Assembly: GCA_900313545.1 (NCBI GenBank)
Contig: OMRS01000239.1
Location: 1 to 14,054 of the forward strand
DNA from: an uncultured Eubacteriales bacterium
GTDB lineage: Bacteria; Bacillota_A; Clostridia; Christensenellales; Aristaeellaceae
Direction of reading: 5' to 3'
DNA length: 14,054 nucleotides
Shown here: one piece after another, positions 1 through 6,848 of the stretch
Numbering within the stretch: position 1 is the first letter of the stretch
Layout: each line of letters begins with the position of its first letter
Position numbers and translations under genes: made by a program
The notes under the pieces: generated by a model
Told to the model about the DNA's origin: nothing
What the model saw: the letters and a program-made list of their open reading frames with translations, nothing else
Database searches by the model: none

Positions 1-303
1 ATATAGTATTCCATTTGTGCAACCTTCAGATTCTCGCCATAGAAGCCCAAATGGTTATAGAACATTTTAGCGAAGACGCGCAGGACATCAGTCTTGTCCT
101 TATTAATGGAACCCTCGATATCAATGTTGAAAAGGATGGTTTCTGCCTTCACGCGGGTAGCACGATCGATCATCATAAAAGTCGCAGGGTCATCGGAAAA
201 CTTCTCCCGGAACATCTATCTCTACGACCGTTTTGCCGTCGATTTCTTTATTCTCCAGAATGTAGGAAACGCTACTTCGTGTGATTGTTGATCTTTTGAT
301 TCC
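1..303 (-). pseudogene. Unrecognised frameshifted protein fragment, AT-rich, cut by window edge
   Basis: I do not recognise this protein. Read on the minus strand, one frame runs from about 303 down to a TGA at 190-192 (it contains ITRSSVSYILENKEIDGKTV and ends near VEIDVPGE). A shifted frame then continues from about base 200 to the window edge (FSDDPATFMMIDRATRVKAE, then NIDIEGSINKDKTDVLRVFA and a Phe/Tyr-rich stretch). The two frames join smoothly near 195-205 if one base is removed or two are added, so this looks like a single protein broken by an indel. I see no ribosome binding site or convincing start; the upstream part becomes lysine-rich and runs into the tyrS promoter region. GC is about 43% by hand count, well below the neighbouring genes, which suggests acquired or decaying DNA. 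A plus-strand frame at 15-284 has no ribosome binding site and a less protein-like composition. Confidence 0.35.
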
Positions 304-351
304 TTCCGTTTGACCAGGACGTTTTTTCTTCTTTTCTTTTTTATCTCTCCA

Positions 352-360
352 TGATAGAAT
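352..360 (+). promoter_or_regulatory. Extended -10 promoter for the T-box leader and tyrS
   Basis: TGATAGAAT matches the extended -10 consensus (TG, one base, then TANAAT-type hexamer at 355-360). The region where a -35 would lie is only T-rich (TTTTCT near 332-337), as is tolerated at extended -10 promoters. Transcription would begin near 367, just before the first T-box stem, which fits the leader well. Confidence 0.5.
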
Positions 361-366
361 GCATCG

Positions 367-601
367 TAGACAAGCGATGAAGGAAACAAGTACGGGTTCC
401 TTTCCCTTCAAGAGAACAGCCGGGTGGTGCAAGGCTGCAGGGGAGAGTTCCCGGAATACATTCCGGAGCCTCTTCCTGAATTCAGTAGGGAATGACGGGT
501 CTGCCCGTTACAGCAGCCTGGAGGGGCATATGCCCGAACCAGAGGTGGTACCACGAGTCATGTCGTCCTCTGTCCTGCAGTCACTGCAGGACAGTTTTTT
601 T
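367..601 (+). promoter_or_regulatory. T-box leader (tyrosine specifier) controlling tyrS
   Basis: This is a tRNA-sensing leader that lets transcription continue into tyrS when uncharged tRNA-Tyr binds. Visible parts, in order: a GATGA K-turn-like element (376-380); stem I closing with AGGAA (381-385) against TTCCT (473-477); the AGAGA bulge (411-415); the distal GGTGGTG loop region (423-429); a UAC tyrosine specifier (457-459) in GGAATACATTCC; and a stem III hairpin ACGGGTCTGCCCGT (495-508). The antiterminator is complete: CAGAGG (540-545) pairs with CCTCTG (567-572), the T-box bulge TGGTACC is at 546-552, and ACGA (553-556) pairs with TCGT (563-566). The variable T-box base is T (549), matching an A discriminator base as in tRNA-Tyr. 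The competing terminator hairpin begins at 570 and shares bases with the antiterminator. Confidence 0.9.
570..601 (+). terminator. T-box-controlled intrinsic terminator before tyrS
   Basis: CTGTCCTGCAG (570-580) pairs perfectly with CTGCAGGACAG (584-594) across a TCA loop and is followed by seven T residues (595-601). Its left arm overlaps the 3' half of the antiterminator (567-572), so the two structures exclude each other, as expected for a T-box. Confidence 0.92.
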
Positions 602-645
602 ATGGCGAAAAGAAAATGGCGCACAGCGCCGGAAAGGACAGAATC

Positions 646-1869
646 ATGCAGATTTATGAAGAATTGCAAAAACGCGGCCTGATTGCACAGGTCACTGACG
701 AAGCGGAGATCCGCGAACTGATCAACAATGGCGGTGCAAGGTTTTATATCGGCTTTGATCCCACTGCAGACTCTCTGCATGTCGGTCACTTCATGGCGCT
801 TTGCCTGATGAAACGCCTGCAGATGGCCGGCAACAAGCCCGTGGTGCTCCTGGGCGGAGGGACGGGATACATCGGGGACCCCAGCGGACGCACGGATATG
901 CGCTCCATGATGACCCCGGAGACCATTGCCCACAACTGCGAATGCTTCCGCAAACAGATGGAGCGTTTCATCGAGTTTGGGGAAGACAAGGCCATCATGG
1001 TCAACAACGCTGACTGGCTTCTGAAGCTCAACTACATCGACCTGCTGCGGGAGGTGGGCGCCCACTTCTCCGTCAACAACATGCTTCGTGCCGAGTGCTA
1101 CAAGCAGCGTCTGGAGCGGGGGCTCTCCTTCCTGGAGTTCAACTACATGATCATGCAGTCCTACGACTTCCTGCACCTGCATACCAAGTACGGCTGCAAC
1201 ATGCAGTTCGGCGGCGACGACCAGTGGAGCAATATGCTGGCCGGTACCGAGCTCATCCGCCGCAAGACCGGAGATGACGCCTATGCCATGACCATCACCC
1301 TGCTGCTCAACAGCGAGGGAAAGAAGATGGGCAAGACGGCCCGGGGTGCGGTCTGGCTGGATCCCAACAAGACCAGTCCCTTCGAGTTTTTCCAGTACTG
1401 GCGCAATGTGGATGACGCCGATGTCATGAAGTGCATCCGCATGCTGACCTTCGTTCCCCTTGAGAAGATCGACGAGATGGATCATTGGGACGACAGCCGT
1501 ATCAATGAAAAGAAGGAGCTTCTCGCCCTCGAGCTCACCTCCCTGGTCCACGGACGTGAGGAAGCCGAAAAGGCCCTCGAGGCCAGCCATGCCCTGTTCT
1601 CCGGTGACGGCGATGATTCCAACATGCCCACCACCACCCTGACCGGGGATGAGCTGACGGAGAATGCCATCAACATCATCGATCTTGCCCTGCGCTGCGG
1701 TCTGGCAAAATCCAAGTCCGAGCTTCGCAGGCTCATCCAGCAGGGAGGTCTTTTCCTGAACGGCGAGGCTGTCAGCGATATCGGCCTGTGCGTGACCCGC
1801 GATCAGCTGAGCGACGGCGTCAAGCTGCGCAAAGGGAAAAAGGTCTTCCACAAGGCCATCCTTTCCTGA
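646..1869 (+). CDS. tyrS: Tyrosine-tRNA ligase (TyrRS)
   Basis: Class I aminoacyl-tRNA synthetase that charges tRNA-Tyr with tyrosine using ATP in the cytoplasm. The protein is 407 residues, normal for bacterial TyrRS. Visible: the tyrosine-pocket segment around Y34-D38 (FYIGFDPTADSLHVGH), HIGH-type motif HVGH at 45-48, GGTGYIGDPSGRTD at 71-84, the Tyr/Gln/Asp tyrosine-recognition positions in YMIMQSYD (167-174), GGDDQW at 189-194, the KMSKS-type loop as KMGKT at 227-231, and a C-terminal S4 RNA-binding domain from about 345. The ATG at 646 is chosen because AAGGA lies seven bases upstream and because the protein then starts like its relatives; ATGs at 602 and 616 are in or next to the terminator T-run and lack a ribosome binding site. 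Expression should be controlled by the T-box leader just upstream. A 13-bp hairpin follows the stop. Confidence 0.97.
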   Translation: MQIYEELQKRGLIAQVTDEAEIRELINNGGARFYIGFDPTADSLHVGHFMALCLMKRLQMAGNKPVVLLGGGTGYIGDPSGRTDMRSMMTPETIAHNCECFRKQMERFIEFGEDKAIMVNNADWLLKLNYIDLLREVGAHFSVNNMLRAECYKQRLERGLSFLEFNYMIMQSYDFLHLHTKYGCNMQFGGDDQWSNMLAGTELIRRKTGDDAYAMTITLLLNSEGKKMGKTARGAVWLDPNKTSPFEFFQYWRNVDDADVMKCIRMLTFVPLEKIDEMDHWDDSRINEKKELLALELTSLVHGREEAEKALEASHALFSGDGDDSNMPTTTLTGDELTENAINIIDLALRCGLAKSKSELRRLIQQGGLFLNGEAVSDIGLCVTRDQLSDGVKLRKGKKVFHKAILS

Positions 1870-1895
1870 TCCACCGCAAACCACGTTTGAATATC

Positions 1896-1927
1896 GGCCA
1901 TGCCGGAATTCCATTTCCGGCATGGCC
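1896..1927 (+). terminator. Possible terminator hairpin after tyrS
   Basis: GGCCATGCCGGAA (1896-1908) pairs perfectly with TTCCGGCATGGCC (1915-1927) around a six-base loop, 26 bases after the tyrS stop. The following bases (GCATTCATTTGG) are only weakly T-rich, so it may act as a poor terminator or as an mRNA 3' end stabiliser. No better terminator is seen directly after tyrS. Confidence 0.45.
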
Positions 1928-1930
1928 GCA
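1916..1930 (+). repeat. 15-base direct repeat, copy 1
   Basis: TCCGGCATGGCCGCA occurs here, overlapping the right arm of the post-tyrS hairpin, and again exactly at 2270-2284. Short GC-rich repeats can arise by chance; the significance is uncertain. Confidence 0.5.
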
Positions 1931-2269
1931 TTCATTTGGGGCGCTGGTCCTCCTCCGCATCCGGTTTTCCCTGACTCATCGTTTCCCTCCGCGGAGCTGG
2001 TGTCAAAAGCCTCGCATTTCCATCCGTCCTCGCTCCTCAGATGAGGAAGCCGTCCGCCCTGATCACACGGCCTCCCTGCCCTCCGGTTCCCTGCAGCTGC
2101 CCGGGCACGTCACACAGACGGGGGATTTTGTCAGGACGTGAACGCCCGAAAGCCTCCGCCTTGGCAACCCTCCCCGGCTGTCCTCCCGTGAGGTTTTGCC
2201 GCCTCCTGACCCGGACCCCGGCCTGACTCCCGGGGAAAGGACGGGGGATGCCCCGTTTCCCGGGGCAAA

Positions 2270-2284
2270 TCCGGCATGGCCGCA
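2270..2284 (+). repeat. 15-base direct repeat, copy 2
   Basis: Exact copy of TCCGGCATGGCCGCA at 1916-1930. Here it follows the imperfect GC-rich hairpin at 2229-2264. Confidence 0.5.
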
Positions 2285-2534
2285 GACCCTCCTCCGGGAA
2301 GGAAGCCCCCGTCAGCTCTGAACAGCTGTCCCCTTCTCTCCATGGGGCCGTCCACCGGCGCTTTGTCCGTGCATCCCGCACATCCATGACTCCCATCCGC
2401 ATCGCGCATCAAGCCGCATGGAAGCGGTGTCCCCCTCACCCCTCTCCTTATTCTGTTCTCCCGTCCCGCCCCGTTCGCACCTATGCCCTGCCGGGCCTTT
2501 TTTCATGACTTCCGGTTTTCCCTGCCGAATGGGC

Positions 2535-2563
2535 TTGTCATCCCTGACCGCAGGTCGTATGGT
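2535..2563 (+). promoter_or_regulatory. Possible sigma-A-type promoter for the pyrophosphatase gene
   Basis: TTGTCA (2535-2540; five of six match to TTGACA) and TATGGT (2558-2563; four of six match to TATAAT) are separated by exactly 17 bases. If used, transcription would start near 2570 and give a leader of about 285 bases containing the two hairpins at 2591-2613 and 2628-2654. No better promoter is seen nearer to the start codon. Confidence 0.35.
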
Positions 2564-2855
2564 GTCCGCAGATAAGATGCTGTAGCCCTCATATGCCGCT
2601 CCTTCCGGCATATCCTCCCGTGCCCCCGCCGGCTGCTTCGGCAAAGGCGCCGGCATTTAAAAAGGCATCCGCGCCGCTTCTGTTCATCCCTCCGGTTTTC
2701 CGGCCGTGCCATCCTTCTCTCCCCTGAACAGCCCTTCGCCCCCGTTTCCGGCATCCCTGCCGAATGTGGTCCGCGGATGGCTTTCCGCTGTGTCAGGGCC
2801 GTTCAACGGGTATGCCCCCTTCCCCAGATGATTACACAATGCAAGGAGGAATCGA

Positions 2856-4535
2856 ATGTATTCCAGTCGACAGGAACAGATCTATGTCATCGACCATAAG
2901 AATCCGGATACCGACTCCATCTGTTCGGCCATCGCCTATGCGGATATCAAGAACCGCACCACCCAGTCCAAAAAATTCATCGCCAAGCGCGCGGGCCACA
3001 TCAATGCGGAAACCGAGTATGTGCTCAAGCGTTTCGGAGTCCCCGCCCCGGGCTACATGCCCAATGTCGGCACGCAGGTGAAGGACATGGACATTCATAA
3101 ATGCCCGAATGCCGATCCCTCCACCTCCCTCAAGTCCGCGTGGGACCTGATGAAGGAAAACAACCTGGTCATGCTGCCGATCACGAACGACGCGGGCCGC
3201 CTGGAGGGCCTGATCACCGTCAACGACATCGCACAGATCTATATGGACACCACCGACAGCATGCTCCTGTCCAACGCCCGGACCCAGTACCGCCGCATTG
3301 CTGAAACCGTCCAGGGAACCATCCGCACCGGAAACGAATCGGATGTCTTCACCTCAGGCAGGGTCCTGGTGGGCACCGCAAATCCCGAGCTCCTGAGTGC
3401 CATTCTGGAAAAAGGGGATATGGTCATTCTGGGCGACCGGGAGGAGGACCATCTCGTGGCCCTGGATCGGGACGTCAGCTGCATCATCGTGGGACTCAAC
3501 ATGGAGATCTCCGAGCGCGTGCTGAAGATCGCCCGGGAAAAGAACATCGTGGTCATCTCCTCCGTGCTGGACACCTTTACCATCGCCCGCCTGATCAATC
3601 AGAGCATCCCCATCGGCCATATCATGACCCGGGGGAACATGGTCACCTTCTCCACCGAAGACTTTACCGATGACATCCACGACGTCATGATCAAGAACCG
3701 TCACCAGTCCTTCCCGGTCCTGGATACCAAAGGGCGCTGCCTGGGCACCATTTCCCGGCGCAATTTCCTGGACATGCACAAGAAAAAGGTCATCCTGGTC
3801 GACCACAACGAAAAGGGCCAGGCTGCCGACAGCATCGAGGACGCCGAGATTCTGGAGATCATCGATCACCACAAGCTCGGGACGCTGGAGACCATGACGC
3901 CCATCGCCTTCAGGAACCAGCCGGTGGGCTGCACGGCCACCATCCTATACCAGATTTACGGCGATCAGAAGCTGGAGATCGACGAGAAGATCGCCGGCCT
4001 TCTCTGCTCCGCCATCATCTCCGATACCCTGATGTTCCGCTCCCCCACCTGCACGCTGCAGGACAAAATGGCCGCCGGGGCCCTGGCGCTCATCGCCGGC
4101 GTCGAGATTCCCCAGCTTGCCCGGGAAATGTTCCGGGCAGGAAGCAGCCTGAGCAAAAAGACCCCGGAGCAGATCTTCTACCAGGACTACAAGCAGTTCA
4201 TCGGCGAGGGCGATACGGTCTTCGGCGTGGGACAGATCAGCTCCATGGACGAGGAGGATCTCCGGCAGATCAAGGCGAAGCTCAAGCCCTACCTCGAGAC
4301 GGAGAGCGAGGCCCATCACGTGGACAAGGTGTACTTCATGCTCACCAACATTCTGGAGGAAAGCACCGAGCTCATCTATTACGGTCACGAGAGCGAAAAG
4401 CTGGCCGAGCTGGCGACAAATGTCAAGCCCGTCGACGGCAGCTTCATCCTCCCCGGCGTCGTTTCCCGCAAAAAGCAGCTGATCCCCGCTTTCATGCATG
4501 CGGCGCATGTCATGGCCTCCAATATGGACGCGTGA
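2856..4535 (+). CDS. ppaC: Manganese-dependent inorganic pyrophosphatase with CBS and DRTGG domains
   Basis: Family II (DHH-type) inorganic pyrophosphatase: hydrolyses PPi to phosphate in the cytoplasm and so pulls biosynthetic reactions such as tRNA charging forward. At 559 residues it is far longer than the roughly 310-residue basic form because a regulatory insert splits the DHH catalytic domain. Visible in order: metal motif DHKNPDTDS (13-21), first CBS region about 72-135, DRTGG-like region about 150-250, second CBS region about 255-310 (GHIMTRGN), VDHNE (315-319), DHH (338-340), SDT (389-391) and the C-terminal DHHA2 domain with the substrate-binding SRKKQ motif (537-541). In characterised family members the CBS pair binds adenine nucleotides and controls activity. 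ATG 2856 is supported by AAGGAGG six bases upstream. The usual first residue of the metal motif is Gly (GHKNPD); here it is Asp. A strong terminator follows. Confidence 0.95.
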   Translation: MYSSRQEQIYVIDHKNPDTDSICSAIAYADIKNRTTQSKKFIAKRAGHINAETEYVLKRFGVPAPGYMPNVGTQVKDMDIHKCPNADPSTSLKSAWDLMKENNLVMLPITNDAGRLEGLITVNDIAQIYMDTTDSMLLSNARTQYRRIAETVQGTIRTGNESDVFTSGRVLVGTANPELLSAILEKGDMVILGDREEDHLVALDRDVSCIIVGLNMEISERVLKIAREKNIVVISSVLDTFTIARLINQSIPIGHIMTRGNMVTFSTEDFTDDIHDVMIKNRHQSFPVLDTKGRCLGTISRRNFLDMHKKKVILVDHNEKGQAADSIEDAEILEIIDHHKLGTLETMTPIAFRNQPVGCTATILYQIYGDQKLEIDEKIAGLLCSAIISDTLMFRSPTCTLQDKMAAGALALIAGVEIPQLAREMFRAGSSLSKKTPEQIFYQDYKQFIGEGDTVFGVGQISSMDEEDLRQIKAKLKPYLETESEAHHVDKVYFMLTNILEESTELIYYGHESEKLAELATNVKPVDGSFILPGVVSRKKQLIPAFMHAAHVMASNMDA

Positions 4536-4613
4536 TGGTGTCCCCCTTCGCGGATGCGTCCCGGGAACATCTCCTCTTCCATTTGGATGGGCACAGCCCT
4601 GTCCCGGCATCAC

Positions 4614-4646
4614 AAAAGCCCGGCGGAAATCCTCCGCCGGGCTTTT
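4614..4646. terminator. Bidirectional terminator between ppaC and the convergent SGNH gene
   Basis: AAAAGCCCGGCGGA (4614-4627) pairs perfectly with TCCGCCGGGCTTTT (4633-4646) around a five-base loop. The A-run on one side and T-run on the other make it work in both directions, ending ppaC (plus) and the dnaX-luxS-SGNH unit (minus). Confidence 0.93.
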
Positions 4647-4696
4647 GCGTGTCTTCATATTCTCTGGGAAATCTGCGCCTTCCCGCACCGTCCGTT

Positions 4697-6253
4697 TTAC
4701 ATTTCCCGGGACGCGCTTTCCTCCGTCCCGCCTTCCATGGAAAGCGCCAGCCGTCTCAGCAGGCGGCCGTCCCGCTCGTCAAAGATCCAGATGTACACCA
4801 GGTTTTCCCCGCCGTCCTCGGTATCAAAGCCGTCCTCCGTTCCCGCTCCGTCCCGGATCCACAGCTTGCGCCGCTCGCCGTTGGAGGCATACTGCCACTG
4901 TCCAAAGGAGGTTTCCCCTTTTCCGGCGCCCTTTCCGGTGATCTCCTCCAGGGTCTTCCGCGCTGGATCAAACATCACAAAATACGCTTCCCGGTCCTCC
5001 GCGGCGCCCAGCAGCTGCTCCAGGGGATAGATGCGGTCCGACCAGACCTCGTCCCCTTCATCCCCTTCAAAGATATGGTGCCTGGCGATGTTCTGCAGCA
5101 GCATCACCAGCTGTTCATCGTCATAAAAGTCCGAATTTTCGGGAATGGAAACGCAGCAGGCAAAATCCGGATCATGCAGCAGCATCAGGATTTCCCGGAT
5201 GCCAAAGCTCATGTCAAAGAAGCTCGCCTTGTAATCCACATATTCATCATACTGCCCTTTCCAGTGGGCGTAGGCCGGATCCTGGCGATGGTCCGCGATG
5301 TCATAGTGCTCCCGGATGTAGCGCCCCAGATAATCGGTGACCTTCCGGGTCCCGGAGGGATTCAGGTGGGAATTGGTGTCCGACAGGTCCACGCCGTAGT
5401 CCACGATGCTGTCCATCTGGACAAAATCCAGGAACCGGCAGCCGGTCTCCTCGGCGATGTACTCCACCACCCTTGCCGCCTGCTGCTGCACCTCGTTGGC
5501 CGGATAGGGAAGGTGCACCAGCAGCACCTCCGTTCCCCGGCTCTGGCACTGCGCAATCAGCCTGCGCAGGTACTCAAAGCCCCGCCCGTCCTCCTGCATG
5601 CTGGTAGACACCAGGGTATAGGGATCCGGTTTTTTGACCGCCACGAACATGTGGGCGCCCTTCTGGACATTCAGGTCGGGATGCAGGTCCCGGCTGGTGA
5701 GCTCATGCCACCGGGAATGGTATTTTCCCAGGGTCAGCAGGTATTCCCAGCGGATGCTGCGGACATTGTTGCCCTCAAAGTCCTCCACCAGCGGGTCGTC
5801 CATGAGGTCCAGGATCATCTGAACCTTCACCGGCGTCAGGGGATAGGCGTCCATCGCCGTATGGACATTGGGCACATCTCCGGAAATCTTTTCCTTCAGG
5901 TTGATATCGTTGATATCCACCACCACCAGCTTTGGGCTGGCGTGTTCAAAGGCGTTCATCAGCAGCCAGTAGGACACGGGCATCGTGTTGCCCTCCGAGG
6001 CGATGTTGTAGGAGGCAATTCCGTAGTCCCGCCACAGCTCCATGGGGAACACCTCATTGACCATGTGGCTGTTTCCAAGGAACAGCACCTCATACTCCTT
6101 TGCCGAATTCAGGAAGGGTTCAAACTTCTCCCTGCTGTTTTTCCGTTCAAGGAGCCGTGTCGCTCCTGCCAGCACCGCCAGCAGCAGCACAAGAAACGCC
6201 GCCACCTCCAGCACATGCCCCGCCGTCTTTTTTCCGCGGTTTGACGCTGTCAT
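4697..6253 (-). CDS. Membrane-anchored SGNH/GDSL-hydrolase-like protein with extra C-terminal region
   Basis: Probably an extracytoplasmic esterase or acyl-transfer protein of the SGNH superfamily (DltD/AlgX-like type); the substrate is unknown. With the ATG at 6253 it is 518 residues. Visible: one N-terminal membrane segment (about 14-34, VLEVAAFLVLLLAVLAGA) after a basic start; the nucleophile block FLGNSHM with Ser62; the GN block at 88-89 (ASEGNT); and the late block SDTNSHLNPSG with candidate catalytic His296. These would face outside the membrane. The last 200 residues or so have no clear assignment; the end (YIWIFDERDGRLLRRLAL) faintly resembles ILEI/FAM3-type folds, which is a guess. 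Start choice: AGGAGG lies 12 bases before the ATG at 6253; in-frame ATGs at 6280 and 6301 lack one. It is the last gene of the dnaX-luxS unit and no MBOAT acyltransferase partner is in the window. Confidence 0.75.
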   Translation of the reverse strand: MTASNRGKKTAGHVLEVAAFLVLLLAVLAGATRLLERKNSREKFEPFLNSAKEYEVLFLGNSHMVNEVFPMELWRDYGIASYNIASEGNTMPVSYWLLMNAFEHASPKLVVVDINDINLKEKISGDVPNVHTAMDAYPLTPVKVQMILDLMDDPLVEDFEGNNVRSIRWEYLLTLGKYHSRWHELTSRDLHPDLNVQKGAHMFVAVKKPDPYTLVSTSMQEDGRGFEYLRRLIAQCQSRGTEVLLVHLPYPANEVQQQAARVVEYIAEETGCRFLDFVQMDSIVDYGVDLSDTNSHLNPSGTRKVTDYLGRYIREHYDIADHRQDPAYAHWKGQYDEYVDYKASFFDMSFGIREILMLLHDPDFACCVSIPENSDFYDDEQLVMLLQNIARHHIFEGDEGDEVWSDRIYPLEQLLGAAEDREAYFVMFDPARKTLEEITGKGAGKGETSFGQWQYASNGERRKLWIRDGAGTEDGFDTEDGGENLVYIWIFDERDGRLLRRLALSMEGGTEESASREM

Positions 6254-6332
6254 CTCTGTCCGGGTCCTCCTGTCTCCCATTGACCTGTGCAGCACCGGCA
6301 TGCCGCCGGCGCCGCCCCAACCTGGGGCCTGT

Positions 6333-6800
6333 CTACAGGTCCTCGGTGTATTTCATCTTCTCCGGATCGATCTTCATGAGCACCTTTAAAAACTCCTCGC
6401 TCACCCTGTGGCACCCCTGCAGATCGTGGTCCATAAAATTGCCGCACTCCTCCACCGATACGCCGGGAATGTCCCCCTCATAGGTGGACATGAACAGGAA
6501 GGATTCCTGGATCAGGGAGAGCACCTCCCCGCTGCTCATGCTCCGGGTCAGAAGGACCAGTCCAGTGCGGCTCCCCATGGGGCCGATGTGGATGATCCTG
6601 TCCTGAAACCGGCCGTTCCTGGCATAGGTGGAAAACAGGTGTTCCATGGTGTGGCACACCCCGGTGGACAGGTACTCCCCGCGATTGGGCTCGCTGATGC
6701 GGATATCCCATGTCTGGATGTCCCCGTTCGTGCAGGACAGGTACACCCCCTTCCCGAGGCGCGTATGATCTGTCCTGAAGCTTGGATTCTTTGCTAGCAT
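6333..6800 (-). CDS. luxS: LuxS-family S-ribosylhomocysteine lyase, catalytic Cys replaced by Ser
   Basis: LuxS cleaves S-ribosylhomocysteine to homocysteine and DPD, the autoinducer-2 precursor, in the activated methyl cycle. The 155-residue protein has the usual family length and landmarks: PSFRTDH near the start (6-12), DIRISEPN (32-39), metal-binding HTMEH (His50, Glu53, His54) and EECGN with the third metal ligand Cys119. The loop that normally reads PMGCRTG reads PMGSRTG here, so residue 77 is Ser (codon AGC) where the family has its catalytic acid/base Cys (Cys84 in B. subtilis numbering). The enzyme may therefore be inactive, slow or repurposed. ATG 6800 is preferred over an upstream GTG at 6827 because GGAGG lies ten bases before it and the protein then starts as relatives do. 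It sits 48 bases after dnaX. No mtnN/pfs partner is in the window. Confidence 0.9.
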   Translation of the reverse strand: MLAKNPSFRTDHTRLGKGVYLSCTNGDIQTWDIRISEPNRGEYLSTGVCHTMEHLFSTYARNGRFQDRIIHIGPMGSRTGLVLLTRSMSSGEVLSLIQESFLFMSTYEGDIPGVSVEECGNFMDHDLQGCHRVSEEFLKVLMKIDPEKMKYTEDL

Positions 6801-6848
6801 GTTCCTGTGTCCTCCATGTGCACGCACTCGCCGTTCCCCAAGGGGCGG

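Larger units (their letters stand above)
1930..2842. other. Long intergenic region without a convincing gene
   Basis: About 900 bases separate the tyrS hairpin from the pyrophosphatase ribosome binding site. The plus strand is C-rich. Open frames on both strands are short, have Arg/Pro/Gly-rich low-quality translations and lack ribosome binding sites, so I call none. What is present: an imperfect GC-rich hairpin at 2229-2264 (inner CGGGG/CCCCG around GATG, with AAA/TTT and GGG/CCC extending it); a small GCCC/GGGC hairpin with six T at 2485-2503 that might be a weak terminator; a perfect 8-bp hairpin ATATGCCG/CGGCATAT (2591-2613); a GCCGGC stem (2628-2633 with 2649-2654) that encloses a C(TTCG)G tetraloop hairpin; a promoter-like pair at 2535-2563; and recurring short strings such as TCCGGTTTTCC (about 1961, 2511, 2691) and CCTGCCGAATG (2521, 2757). 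It matches no RNA family I can recognise. Confidence 0.5.

Noticed and set aside
508..1935. Long open frame antisense to tyrS (about 475 codons)
   Set aside because: It lies opposite a gene with all TyrRS motifs, crosses the T-box terminator, and is a by-product of GC-rich codon use; no ribosome binding site or family match.
2037..2656. Overlapping minus-strand open frames of 80-120 codons between tyrS and ppaC
   Set aside because: No ribosome binding sites, Arg/Gly/Pro-rich translations typical of chance frames in GC-rich DNA, and several overlapping frames with none better than the others.
4532..6244. Plus-strand open frame whose ATG overlaps the ppaC stop (TGATG), resembling translational coupling
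   Set aside because: A strong terminator lies just inside it and it is antisense to the SGNH gene, which has a membrane anchor, catalytic motifs and a ribosome binding site; its own translation resembles no protein.
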